Assembly (NCBI RefSeq): GCF_003473485.1
Contig: NC_053046.1
Coordinates: 33,681,332 to 33,745,331 of the forward strand
Direction: 5' to 3'
Length of the DNA: 64,000 nucleotides
Origin: Medicago truncatula
Lineage: Eukaryota; Streptophyta; Magnoliopsida; Fabales; Fabaceae
The notes beneath the pieces were generated by a model that saw only the letters and a list, made by a program, of their open reading frames with translations, was not told where the DNA came from and made no database searches. Shown one piece after another: positions 1 to 10,791 of this stretch. The translations under genes and the position numbers were made by a program. How positions within the stretch are numbered: the stretch's first letter is position 1; the number at the start of each line of letters is the position of its first letter.

Positions 1-356
1 CAATCTGTTAACAAGAGGTATGTTGATTTGTTTATCGTCTTTGTGCGGCGTTGTTTGCCTTTCTTGTTTTATTCAGGTATTTGTTCGATTCAATTGTCAG
101 ACCAGCTTCGATCTAGTGCAGATCCAATCAATGATTTTGACATCGTTCACGTTGCAGATCCGGAGACATAGGTGTTCCAGATACTTGAATATAGTCATAT
201 GTGTAGGCTTTTGTACCTTGTCGTTTTATGTTATTAATATGGATGTTGTGAGTTTGTTCGCAAATTTATCTTTTTTGTTGTTAACGAATTTGCAGTGTAT
301 CGATGTACTCTATTAATTTGAATGAATGAATATTATTTATTTTTGTAAAAAAAAAA
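1..356 (+). mobile_element. LINE 3' end fragment, plus strand
   Basis: The sequence is similar to the minus-strand copy at about 2749-3085, so the two form a diverged inverted pair. Both copies finish in a stretch rich in gaatgaatg followed by a run of A (here 348-356). That is the form of the 3' UTR and poly-A end of a plant L1-type non-LTR element. The 98-residue ORF inside matches no family I recognise and is probably not a gene. The 5' side runs out of the window. The alternative, TIRs of one 3-kb element, fits less well because each copy has its own A tail. Confidence 0.5.
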
Positions 357-869
357 CTACTATACTTTCTCTTTCAGAAAAAAAGAGAGCTACTATACTT
401 TCGAAATTAAAAATAAAAGTTACTCTAAATATTACTTTTTTTGTCATAGTCCTTACACCGTATAAAATCCGTCAAATTAATATGTAACGATATAAATTTA
501 TTACGGAAGCGATATATTTCATATAACTTATGGAGGAGAAAGAGTGACCCTTAAAGACTAAAAGACAATTTGCTCTTATGATTATAATGTTTAAGCGGCT
601 ATTTTCCTTTTCAAAAATGGATGTTGAAGGAGAAAAATCAGTAGTAATAAATAAATTATCTGATAAAATAAAATTAAATCATACAATCTATTATTAAATT
701 ATTTTGAAAACTCGGTATCAAACTTAATTGTCCCGATTAATGTCGGAAACCAATCCCACCGTATACCGTTGGGGTTCAATAAAGTGAAAACAAAATCTTG
801 CATGGACTATCTCAACTAAAAAATTGTTAACATTAAGAGGATTTGAACCTCAGATCTAGACCACGCCTA

Positions 870-943
870 TTAATATGTCTAGGAATATCATTCATATTAG
901 TCCTACTTAATATGTCTAGGAATATCATTCCCATTAGTCCTAC
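870..943. repeat. 37-bp direct tandem duplication
   Basis: Two nearly identical 37-bp units (870-906 and 907-943), each containing taatatgtctaggaatatc, lie head to tail. They differ at two positions. Apart from this pair, 357-1382 is AT-rich non-coding sequence in which I see no gene. Confidence 0.8.
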
Positions 944-1382
944 TTTCTTGTTGTTGAAGGCTACTTCCAAAACAACAAGAGATCGCTGAAAAATAAAGTG
1001 TTAAAGGTTACTTCCAAATTTCTAGCATCTCTCACAAGTCATATGTTTATGTTGGAGTTTTAAACTAATGAGGATGTTGACACTCATTGATCGACTTAAA
1101 TGATGGTGTCATCATGTTGGGTACACTTTCTCCAAGTAAGCTATGCGAGTTTTTAAAATATAGGTAATACTTCATCCATTTCATATTAAATGACACCGTT
1201 AACTCTGTCATACAATGGTTATAGACTTTCTATAACCTATGGGTCACACAGTCATGTAAAAAATATCACTTCTAATGCACAATGTAATGTAGTTAACTTA
1301 CACTTTCTCAATTGACCTATAGAAATGTCAACAACAATTTAGGATTAATTACAAAACTATAATGTTTAGCGGCTAAGTATTA

Positions 1383-1662
1383 CTCATCCGTTCCTTTTTA
1401 ATTGTCATTTTTGAAGATTTTTTTTTCTTTCTTATTTAACTGTCACTTTCAAAGTTCAATGCAACATTAAATGTTGTTTTACCAATATTACCCTTAGATA
1501 TTTATTGCGGAGAAAGAAACATATGAAATGAAATATTAAATTAATAAGGCCATTATAGTAAAAGTAAAAATAATTGTATCAAAAGTAGTAACACTTATTG
1601 ATTGTCTTGGTTTATGTAAAATGTTAAAAAGTGACAATTAAATTAAAAAGAAATGGAGATAG
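1383..1662. mobile_element. Stowaway-like MITE
   Basis: About 280 bp bounded by TA on both sides, with imperfect terminal inverted repeats of the catccgttcc / ggagatag type. The interior matches the element at 52337-52599 in opposite orientation, sharing stretches such as tttcaaagttcaatgcaaca. TA target duplication and ends of this kind fit the Tc1/mariner Stowaway class. It has no coding capacity. Confidence 0.6.
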
Positions 1663-2003
1663 TATTTTGTATAAACCAATAAAAAGTATGAAATGAGAAT
1701 TAGCTAAGATTATAATATATACTAATCGAAAAGCAACATGATTTTTTTTAGGGGACATTAAAAAAAATCGTGAGAGTATTTTAAGAAATAAAAATTTCTA
1801 GTTTTTCGTATGGATGTGCCATGGTAAATTTAGATTTTTCACTGGACCACTCCTTTTTTTTTAAGGAACTAGACCCACTTCTTTTATGCACGAGTGTTGT
1901 GAAGTATCTACATTTAATGTATTTTTATTACTCTTGGTGGTGATTGTAAATATATATAGGAAAAGGTCGTGTCATTCTTATGATTAGCAAATTTTTCAAG
2001 TTA

Positions 2004-2141
2004 ATTTTTATTTTTGTCAAGTAGTTTAGTGACTAAAGTTCACACAATTAAATGAGGAGAAGTGGGGTGTCTGGAATTTGAACTCCGACTCCTACATATA
2101 ATATGCAATATCTCTACCAACTGAGCTAAACTTATGGGAAT
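2004..2141 (-). mobile_element. tRNA-derived SINE, copy 1
   Basis: On the minus strand the element has a pol III A-box-like segment (tagctcagttggtag) and, about 30 bp on, a B-box-like segment (gagttcaaattcc). It ends in a short A-rich tail, seen as T-rich sequence at 2004-2015. An exact 13-bp direct repeat, atttttcaagtta, flanks it (1991-2003 and 2142-2154) and is the target-site duplication. Three further copies are at 4506-4630, 10643-10779 and 35996-36130. It sits in the promoter region of the truncated NCR copy. Confidence 0.8.
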
Positions 2142-2172
2142 ATTTTTCAAGTTACTTAATAAGTGTGTCAAA

Positions 2173-2187
2173 GGGACAAACACAACA
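2173..2187 (+). promoter_or_regulatory. Shared NCR upstream motif, copy 1
   Basis: GGGACAAACACAACA lies about 180 bp upstream of the truncated NCR start codon. The same 15-mer lies upstream of the NCR gene at 31304-31582, and a close form at 4817-4830. Conserved promoter motifs are reported for NCR genes; whether this is one of them is an inference. Confidence 0.5.
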
Positions 2188-2369
2188 ACAATATACTTTT
2201 GTCATAAAAACAACGATAGATACATTTGATAACTATTTTGATTTTATGAAAGGTTTTTACAACTCTATAAGTGCTAAAAACTACTAAATTATTTTTAGGA
2301 GGACAAGGAATTTATGCACTATAAAGAGATACAATTATTTTCAATTTTTTATATGCCAAGAGGTAAAAC

Positions 2370-2406
2370 ATGACCGAAATTTCTAAGTTTGTTTATATTT
2401 CAGTTA
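2370..2406 (+). pseudogene. Truncated NCR signal-peptide exon interrupted by a MITE
   Basis: The ATG and next eight codons read MTEISKFVY, close to the start MAEIIKFVY of the intact NCR gene at 5003. The upstream 100 bp, including ctaaaaactac and an ATAAAGAGAT box, also aligns with that gene's promoter. After about 12 codons the frame runs into the MITE at 2407-2564. Beyond the MITE no signal-peptide core, intron or cysteine exon can be found. Sequence from 2568 instead resembles 1770-1950, so this copy was probably cut short by a duplication breakpoint as well as by the insertion. It cannot encode an NCR peptide. Confidence 0.7.
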
Positions 2407-2564
2407 AAGTGTGTTTGGATGAGGGAATGTTTTGAAGGAATGTAATATTTTGAGGGAATTCAACTACTCTAAGGTGAATTCTATTATTTGAATTCACCTC
2501 AAAGTAGTTGAATTCCCTCAAAACATTACATTCCCTCAAAAAATTCTCTAATCCAAACACACTC
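2407..2564. mobile_element. Tourist-like (PIF/Harbinger) foldback MITE
   Basis: The 158-bp sequence is almost a perfect hairpin. The left half is mirrored by the right half and both ends read (a/g)agtgtgtttggat. It is flanked by TTA on both sides (2404-2406, 2565-2567). TTA duplication and a TGTTTGG terminal core are the marks of the PIF/Harbinger Tourist class. It has no ORF. Confidence 0.85.
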
Positions 2565-2748
2565 TTAGAGTATTTTAAAAAGAATTTTTTCTTTTGAATT
2601 GTTTGTACGAATGTGCAAAGGGAAATTCAGTTTGTCACTAGACCATTCATATATGGTGTTTTCAAGTGCTGGCATTTGATGTATTTTTTATTACGCCTAA
2701 CGACACTTAAAAATAAACGTCGTCTGATTTTTTTAATCAAAGTAACAT

Positions 2749-3884
2749 TTTTTTTGACAAAAATAAATTATATTCATTCATTTATATTGATATAGTAGAT
2801 CGATAGTCGATATAATGCAAATTCACTAAAAATAAAAAGGATGAATCTGCGAACAAACTCACAGTATCCATGTTAATAGCATAAAACGACAAAGTACAAA
2901 AACCTACACATATAGTTGTATTCAAGTCTCCAGAACTGCAATGTGGACGACGACAAAATCATTAATTAGATCTACACTAGATTGAAGCTAATCTGATAAT
3001 TTGAACCGAACAAATACCCGAATGAAACAAGAAAGACAAACAACGCCGCACAAAGACAACAAACGAACCAACGTCGCACTAATATGACGAAATCACAAAA
3101 TAAAAAACGAAATAGATGTGAAAATCACTTATTTCAATAAAAAGGAAAGAGAAAAACGAGTTAGATATACACCCAAAACCACCTCTCTTTGATGGATGAA
3201 GGAGAAGAAACAACCACAAATTGAGGGTGAGGGCAATAGGGTCAGCTGACCCCTCTTGCCTATCATGTTTTTTAACCAACATTTTGATATTTATGCAATT
3301 TGGCCCCACTTATATATTATTATTGTCTTCATATAATTCATTTATAACATTATAACAAATTACAAGACTAATAAAGATGATAATGAGTGTTGTAAGGGTA
3401 TTAATTTAGTAAACAAAAAGTTATTTTACATAAAAAAAAAGTGTTGTAATTATTAAACTGATTAAAATAATTTGTATTTTTTAGATAAAATTTTCTTTTA
3501 TGAAATCCTTATTCAATGTTCTTACGACATTTGTTAGCAAGACCCTAAAACTACTATTATACTATAAACTACTCTTTATATTTGTTGAAAAATGACTTAT
3601 GATTGACGACGTTCATTGGTTGGAAAAATAATTAATCAATGTTATATTTTTTAATAAGTTAGAAATGAAAAAAGATCAACATTTAAGAGCAATTATAAAT
3701 ATAACTTATATAAATATTTATCATTTACATATTTATATATTTTTATATAAATTTTAATGATATGACATTGATCCCACCTACTCAAATTTCCGAATCCATC
3801 TTTGAGAATAAACTAAGGTTTTGGTGACGGCTCACAAAAGAGAAAGAGATAGAATGTCTCTAATCATCAAGTTAAAAGGTTCTA
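2749..3884 (-). mobile_element. 5'-truncated LINE insertion with 20-bp target duplication
   Basis: The segment is bounded by an exact 20-bp direct repeat made of six T followed by aatcaaagtaacat (2729-2748 and 3885-3904). The 2749 end starts with a T run, the A tail of a minus-strand element. The next 330 bp match the LINE 3' end at 1-356. The inner part (3300-3884) is AT-rich and unrecognised, so the insertion may be composite. The repeat length and the tail fit target-primed reverse transcription. Confidence 0.6.
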
Positions 3885-4152
3885 TTTTTTAATCAAAGTA
3901 ACATGTGTAGTTTTTTTTTTTTTTTTTTGTAAATTCAATTGAAAATTAACTCTTCTTAAAACATGGTTTGATAGTGTATATTAATCATTTCAAGAAGAGA
4001 ATTTTAGTTTACATTCAATATAACATTATTTTGTAAATAAATATGAATCGTATATTTGATGCAAATGAGAATGTAGGTAAAAAAAATCATGCAATTACAA
4101 AAGTAAATGCACATTCTTTTTCTATAGAACAATTTCATCATAAAAATAAATA

Positions 4153-4467
4153 AGCTTAATAGCAGTTTTCGCCCCTTAACTTTCACGAAGTTGTGATTTT
4201 GGCCCCTTAAGAAAAAAACTACAAAATCACCCCCTAAGTTTTGCAACTGTAGCAGTTTTGGCCCCCCAAGGCCAATTTTTGGTAGAAAAAAATAACATGT
4301 GGCACCTCACTTAGGGTGCCACGTCAGCGTAGACCGAGTCAAAATTGGTCTTGGATGTCAAAACTGTCACACATGCAAAACTTAAGGGGCGGTTTTGTAG
4401 TTTTTTTTCTTAGGGGGCTAAAATCGCAACTTTGAAAAAGTTAGGGAGTTAAAACAGCTATTAAGCC
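4153..4467. mobile_element. MULE-derived MITE with 9-bp target duplication
   Basis: A 315-bp element with long inverted repeats: the left arm, from agcttaatagcag onward, is mirrored by the right arm for roughly 100 bp. It is flanked by an exact 9-bp direct repeat, aaataaata (4144-4152, 4468-4476), the length typical of Mutator transposition. Its ends (GCTTAATA) and repeated ggcccctta stretches resemble the TIRs of the 3.35-kb MULE at 24391-27740. The 80-residue ORF across it is spurious. Confidence 0.8.
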
Positions 4468-4505
4468 AAATAAATAAAGTGAAAATTACAAAAGGTTCTT
4501 TTTTG

Positions 4506-4630
4506 GATCAAGTAGTCTGGTGACTAGAGCTCCCATATTTTAAATATGAAGAAGTAGGGTGTCCGAAGTTCAAACTCTGATCCCTACGTATAATATGCAA
4601 TATCCCTACCAACTAAGCTAAGTTCACGAG
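4506..4630 (-). mobile_element. tRNA-derived SINE, copy 2
   Basis: The same SINE as at 2004-2141, at a similar place upstream of an NCR start codon. A and B box-like segments are recognisable on the minus strand but more mutated. I see no clear target duplication of its own, so it may have been copied together with the NCR promoter. Confidence 0.65.
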
Positions 4631-4640
4631 AATATTTATG

Positions 4641-4766
4641 CATAAGTAGGTTCCTTAAACATCGGTGCATTATCCCTATAAATAAATTTACCATGGTCCA
4701 ACATTATAATCTTTCTCTTGACTAACATGAGAGGTCAAAAAAGTGCTGAAAAGTTAGTTAAAAAAA
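4641..4766 (+). mobile_element. 126-bp A-tailed insertion in the NCR promoter
   Basis: The segment is flanked by an exact 11-bp direct repeat, gaatatttatg (4630-4640 and 4767-4777), and ends in ttaaaaaaa next to the right repeat. That is the form of a small retroposed sequence. The paralogous truncated locus lacks it. I do not recognise its source. Confidence 0.5.
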
Positions 4767-4947
4767 GAATATTTATGATGGGACAGTTGGTTATGTTCCA
4801 TACTAAGTGTGCTAATGCGACAAACACAATACGCAAATATAGTTAAGATACATTTAATAGTTATTATAATTTTATGAAGGGTTCTTACAACTTCGTAAAT
4901 GCTAAAAACTACTTAATTATTTATAGAAGAGTGTGGACTTTATACAT

Positions 4948-4954
4948 TATAAAG
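4948..4954 (+). promoter_or_regulatory. TATA box of the NCR gene
   Basis: TATAAAG about 50 bp before the NCR start codon. The same box, in the same surroundings (cattataaagagat / cactataaagagat), precedes the truncated copy at 2370. Confidence 0.55.
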
Positions 4955-5002
4955 AGATCAAATCATATCCTGTTTGTCTGCATGTAAAGAGGAAAAAAAG
5001 AT

Positions 5003-5331
5003 ATGGCAGAAATTATCAAATTTGTTTATGTTATGATTTTATTTCTTTTCTTATTTCTTGTTGCAGCAGAAGACATCGGAGGTAAGCAATCTTTTTATCC
5101 TTCTCAAATTATCTTCTTTACTTCATAGTTCGTACACACTCTTTTATCATATTTTTAGTAACATTATTTTGTTCTTTTTTTTTTTTCATTATAGGAAATT
5201 GTGAATGTATAAGAGATGAAGATTGTTTCAAACAAAAAAGAGATGAAGATTGTCACAAAGAATATTGTATGATTTTTTATGTTCATAAGTGCGAAAATTA
5301 CAAATGTGTATGTGCTGGAATGTTTAATTGA
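5003..5331 (+). CDS. NCR: Nodule-specific cysteine-rich (NCR) peptide, two exons
   Basis: Exon 1 is 5003-5081 and exon 2 is 5195-5331, joined by a GT-AG intron in phase 1, giving 71 residues. Exon 1 encodes a hydrophobic secretory signal peptide beginning MAEIIKFVYVMILFLF. Exon 2 encodes the mature peptide. Its core shows C-x5-C, then C, then KC-x4-C-x-C, the NCR six-cysteine framework, plus two further cysteines. One of these comes from a 27-bp tandem duplication (agagatgaagattgt at 5212-5226 and 5239-5253). NCR peptides are secreted to symbiosomes in infected nodule cells and direct bacteroid differentiation; that role is from the family. The gene is short, lies apart from other genes and has a TATA box about 50 bp upstream. 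Confidence 0.88.
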
Positions 5332-7160
5332 TTATATGCGTACTAAGCCAAAGTACCGTTCAATATGTCTTAAATTGAAATATTTCAAGAGATGTTGCTT
5401 AGTTATTGTGTTAGCGTCCAAAAGTTGTATTTTTTTTGTCCTAATATCATATTCCTTGCAATTATAGTTTCTTACTCTAAGATGATGGTGAAGAAATGAA
5501 ATAAGTCAACTAAACGTATGTTTGGTTGTGCGGTGACGAAAATTAATTTTGACCCAAACATATAAAATAATACTAAATATTCTAAATTGAAATTGTTAAA
5601 ATCTTATTTGAGATCTACAATATTACAATATAAATTATATAGTCTTGCTTTGATTTCAATTGAAAATAATTTTTTAAAGAACCTCGATTATGAACGAGTT
5701 ATTAATGATTTTAGAACAAAAAATTCAAAGAGATATTTAAACAATTTTAAAAGCTGTCACTTTTTTTAAGGGCACCATTCTCTAGATTCACCTAAGATAT
5801 CGAAATTCAAATGAGGACTCTGATCACATTCAAAACATAAGATGTGTACAAATGGGAGAATAAAATGTACAATTACAAGTTAGCACAAGCATTGTTGCTA
5901 ACCAAGGAAAAAAAAATGCTCTGAGATCTCCAACACAAGACTCTATAAAACCAAGAAAATCTTAGAGATCAAGCCTACACATAACAACATGAAAAGTCTA
6001 TCAAAGCACCAAACAATACAATTTATTGTGGGATTATATTTGTCAAACACCAGTTATCATTGATACTTTAATCAAACCAGTTCAACCAAAACACTTGACT
6101 AGCATTATGATATGATGATGATTTTACCGTGATTCATATCATAATTGATTTTACTTTCTATCAAACATGATTTTACATGCACTTACAGATCGCCTATTAA
6201 AGAGGTTCTCATGTTGGTAGCGAGAGTTTACATATATAACAATTAAGTTGTTGTACACAACAAAGTTTATTTTACATTCACTTAAGCCACACATAAATTT
6301 TACCTTCTGCCATTTGTGTTGAAAAATTTACATGCTTTTTTACCTCACTTAAGCCACACAAAATTAAAAATAGTAATTGATATGGCTAGACATAAATCAT
6401 GTGTATATCCATAAAATAACTACTAACATTATGGCAATAAAAAAATAATTCATAATTTATGATAAAATATTATATGTTTGTTCTATGTAACCCGACCTAT
6501 CTAATAAGATAAGGGTTGCTTCTTGTAGTTATCCCTCATCTCAAACCTGATGTCAGAATATAAAAAAAATATCCTTAACTTCAAAGTTCAAACTCAATTA
6601 ACAAAAAACAGTAAAACACAAACTAAAAAGGAAAAGAGGTGCAACAAAAAACTAAAAATCTCTGAGGCTCCCATCAACCAATCGTACCATCTTATAATTT
6701 GGGTTGGACAAACGCCTACATAACCGACTCGTAAGTTTTTTTTTTTTGAACAAAACCAACTTGTAAGTTAATGATTGTTTACGGTACAAACACATGTCCG
6801 AACTATATTTCACCTAATGCAGGATTCTAAACATATAAACATAGCCTAAAAGTAACCAAATTAATCATGGACCAAATCTTACAAGGTCTGATACACCATT
6901 GGTTATGTGACATGTAAAATAACAATGTGCTATCAACAAATGGAAGAATATGTAATCATCTTTTGTATTTAATTTAATAAGTACATACAACAGTTAAAGA
7001 AGGAAAAAAAAAAATGGTGGCTCACAAATTACAAGCCAGAACAGAAGTTAGAATAAGCTTCTCCCCACCAATGGGAAAATAGAGGGAGATCAAAATTAAC
7101 TCAATAAGAAAAAAAGAGAGTGATTTTTTTAATAAACATTATAAAACCACCTGAAAATTG
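5332..7160. other. Gene-less stretch containing a copy of MCU intron sequence
   Basis: No coding gene is seen. From about 6010 to 6660 the sequence is a diverged copy of the MCU intron at about 8770-9400. Shared stretches include ttgaaaaatttac(a/t)tgcttttttacc, and ggaaaagag(g/a)tgcaacaaaaa next to the exon 1 boundary. No exon was carried along. The rest is AT-rich and unrecognised. Confidence 0.6.
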
Positions 7161-9922
7161 TTAATCCTTGTGTAAAGCATCATCGAGATCGCAATCAACT
7201 CCTATTCGATTTTTCAAAATGGTTTTGGCATCTAAAGGTGTTTTACACATGTATTGAAGCTCCTTGCATCTCACAACATCAAAGTTATACCTCTTGTAAA
7301 GCTTCCTTTGCCTTGAAAGAAAGAGTCTCTTCATGAAATCTTGGTAAGTAGGGTCTCTTGATGTGTATAAAAAGTAGGCATAACCTATTACTAAGCCAGT
7401 TGCTGTTGTGAAAAAAGTAATCGGCTCCATTACATCCCATGAGAATTCCCAAAATGTTAGCCTGAAGAAGAGACTAACAGTAACTACACCGAAACCTAGT
7501 CCGGACCATAGGATGCGGCGCATCTGCCTATGCGCCAACACGTCAATTTCTTCTTTCTTATCGAGCAGCTTCTTTAACTCTTCCCTCAGTGGATCATTGT
7601 CTGCAGTCAGTGCTAATGGAACTGCTCTTCTAACCAGATCAACCACCTGTAAACATGTGACGTGTTGACCAAGCAACAAAAGAGGAATCAGCATGTTTGA
7701 TCCAACATGCATTCATGTTATAAACTGAATTTAATGTAACGAATATCGAGGCGTAACTCATCCATACAAAACCGGCTTGTACAGTGAGGAGTGCCTCCTC
7801 TTTATAAACTCTTCTCAAGATTCCTATCTATCCGATGTGGGACTAAATCCCACCCGAGAGTTGGCCGCTAACATTTAATGTTACTTATTCAAACTCTAAA
7901 ATGCATAACTTTTTCTAAGGATCTTGGAACAAACAAGGAATGAAAAGAATTCACTGAAAAGTGCAAACATTTGATGCATTGTTATGTTACAAAGAGAGAA
8001 ATAGAAAATATATACAAAAAGCACATAAAAGATTAAATTACCCTTAGTACAACTCTATAATAATATTTAGTAACTCTTATAACAACATCAAACAAGTCTA
8101 TAACATTATATAACAAAAGTTCTGAAAGTTGAAGCACGGCTGACAATTTTCAGTTCCCATACAACAAAGCATAACTGTGGCTTTAGCCTTTCTTTTTTGA
8201 GACAATGTGGCCAGTTCAATAAATATAAAGCATGCTCTTGAGAGATAGAAATGAATAACATCAAAGAATTAACAAAGACAGTTACGAAATTTCTAGTATC
8301 TATTATTAGTTTATGTTGGAGCTTTAAACCAGTAATGATGTTAACACTGAACACTCGTTATCATACATTATGGTGTTAACATGCACAAACCAAAATACTG
8401 ATGGAGGGTACACTTCCTCTTCTTTTTATCTGACCTTAAACATGAATGTATTTGATTGTTGTTTGCTTAATACTTACATCATGGTATTAAGAATTTTGAT
8501 TTTGGCAGCAGAGTTCCAAAGAAGCATTCAGATATTGAAACAATTAAACACTTGATTCTAACTTGACAATGGGATAACCCTCTTCACCACCACAAAGGGT
8601 CTAAGCTCTTAACTTTTAATAGCTTCCACACAAATCTAACCAAATGCCGGGGGACCATGAAAAGTGGATATAGGTAATAGACCTTGACTTTATCATGCCT
8701 TAGGCGAGCCCCGCAAAATCAATTTCAGCATATAAGCCAATCAAACAGAAACAAAGAGGGGAAAATAGGGGTGTGCTTGGTTTTACAAATTGATTTTACT
8801 TTCTACAAATATAATTTTACATGTATTTGATTGTTGTATGGCAAAATTTGTTTTGCCTCCAAGCCTTACTTTAATATGATAGAAAATTTCAGGATTAGCA
8901 ATTTATATGGCCACCTTCAAGCCTAAGTTTGATTAGAAATGGTACAACTGCCTTGAAAAATTTACTTGCTTTTTTACCCCACCTATTAATTATTGGCAAA
9001 ACTATTAAAACATATAAGATCAATGGTTTGGCTATAGACATTATTATGTGTATATTTGGTTTCACTTTCGCACGAGGCAAATTTTTCGGAGGTGTATAAT
9101 TGATTCTACCTCGTGAATTGATTCTAACTCAAGAAGCTAAAATTTATAACTTTTGCTTCTATAAATGATTTTCACCCTCGAATTCATTGTTCAATTCATT
9201 TTTACATGAATCTATCCTAATATAAACCACTACAAAATCAAATTTTGTCCCGACAAACTCAATTCACCAGCTTCATCAAGATATATACTAACTTATTGAA
9301 GTTATGTATCCAGATATATTATACCTAACTTCAAAACTCAATTCACCAAACAATAAAACACAAACCAAAAAGGGAAAAGAGATGCAACAAAAAGTTAAAT
9401 GCAAACCTTATCAGGATGAAGATAGACCTTATCCCTGAAGAGAAGAATAACACCAGCTTCATCAAGAACCTTAGCATATGCAGCAGCCTCTTCAGAATTC
9501 CTAGCAACACCCATACTCTCACAAGCTTCAATAAGTTCATTATAAGAAATAACTTCTTTTCCATCCATACCAAGTTTCATCTTTAGAGATTCCACATTCA
9601 CCAATCTCATAAGCTTCTTAGCTTCAGAGAAAGATATAGTCTCATCTTTCCCTTTACCATTGCTTTGCACACCCCCATTCTCTGATGAATCATTGTTGCT
9701 ACTATCAGAAGATGAAGAACACATACCCCTTTTCATTTGGTTCATCACAACAACTGAAAAATATCCAACCCCTTTTCTCTTTTCACCATATTCCAATCTA
9801 AAATCCCTCATATTCATCAAAAATGGATCAAAAGATTGAATTTTTCCACCATAACTATGATTTCCATTGAAAATTGAATACGCCCTTTTTCTCAACAACC
9901 CATTGCTCCATCTACTCCACAT
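7161..9922 (-). CDS. MCU: Mitochondrial calcium uniporter (MCU) family protein
   Basis: Two exons, 9922-9407 and 7646-7161, with a 1.76-kb phase-0 intron, encode 333 residues. The basic start ([13 protein letters not shown]) looks like a mitochondrial presequence. Residues 1-172 carry a serine-rich linker and the start of the MCU domain. Exon 2 has an acidic/basic coiled segment (about 190-215), a first membrane segment (about 217-236), the pore signature WDVMEP (242-247) and a second membrane segment (about 249-267). The D and E of this motif form the calcium selectivity filter in the family. It should form the calcium channel of the inner mitochondrial membrane. The start chosen is the first ATG of the open frame. 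Length is normal for plant MCU proteins. Confidence 0.93.
7745..7875. repeat. Possible TRIM-like dispersed repeat in the MCU intron
   Basis: The stretch, with tttataaact and ccgatgtgggact, resembles a short sequence I recall from many plant introns and small LTR elements. Boundaries and class are not established. Confidence 0.3.
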
Positions 9923-10642
9923 TTTTAAAACCAAGAAATAAAAATCAAAATTTTATATTCAAAACACACAAATCGAAGAAAATAAACACAACCCAGTATT
10001 TTTATGAGCATGAAAAACTAATGTAACAACAACCCAGTTTTTTTTCATTTGAAAAAATGAAACTTGTTTAAGAAATGAAAAGAAAAGAGGAAAGTGACTA
10101 ATTTGGGAAAGAAAAACGTGTGCAATGGCTTAAGGTAAGGAACATGTTTGACAAAGTTTGATATAGTTTACAACCACAAGTCATACATTGCGTTGAAATA
10201 GCTAACATTCTTTGTCGTTGGTAGTTAACGGTTTTTGACGGAGGATGGAACATTTGTGTTTGCGTAGGAACTAGGAAGACTTGACACGACATGGACTTGG
10301 TTTTGGATATAGTTGTCGGGTAGGATCCGAGTCATGTCAGTTCTTTTAAGGAAAATGTAGTATTTTTCTAAAGAGATTTAAGGAATGGAAAATGTTTGTG
10401 TACACTTTGTATCATTATTATAAACAAAAATTAATATTTTAGATTCATTTATTGAAAGATGTATGTGGTTTATAATAAAGATTATATGTATCATTTTTTA
10501 AAAAAAAAAAAATTATATACATCATTAATTGAATGAATTTAAAATATAGATTTTTGTTTATAATAGTGATCGAAGAGGGTGCATACATTTGTTTTTCTCT
10601 TTAAATAGTCTTTAAATAGAGTGATAAATATTACACGAAACT

Positions 10643-10779
10643 GTGTCCCGCAAGTGTAACTCGGTTTGTAGTTATCAGGGATATTATGTGCAGGAGTCGG
10701 GGTTCGAACAACGTATTCCCCACTTCTCCACACATAATGTATGTGAATCTAGTCGCTATACTACCTGACAAAATTTTTT
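10643..10779 (+). mobile_element. tRNA-derived SINE, copy 3
   Basis: Same SINE family on the plus strand, with a B-box-like ggggttcgaac. It is flanked by a 12-bp direct repeat with one mismatch, ttacac(g/a)aaact (10631-10642, 10780-10791). It lies upstream of the MCU gene. I see no gene in 9935-12300. Confidence 0.75.
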
Positions 10780-10791
10780 TTACACAAAACT

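Noticed and set aside
20-316. 98-residue ORF at the window start
   Set aside because: It lies in a repeated LINE 3' end and has no recognisable domain.
1-3090. One large transposon bounded by inverted repeats 1-350 and 2750-3085
   Set aside because: Each arm ends in its own A tail and the right arm has its own 20-bp duplication, so two separate LINE insertions explain it better.
4004-4246. 80-residue minus-strand ORF
   Set aside because: It runs across the end of the 4153-4467 MITE; the reading frame is accidental.
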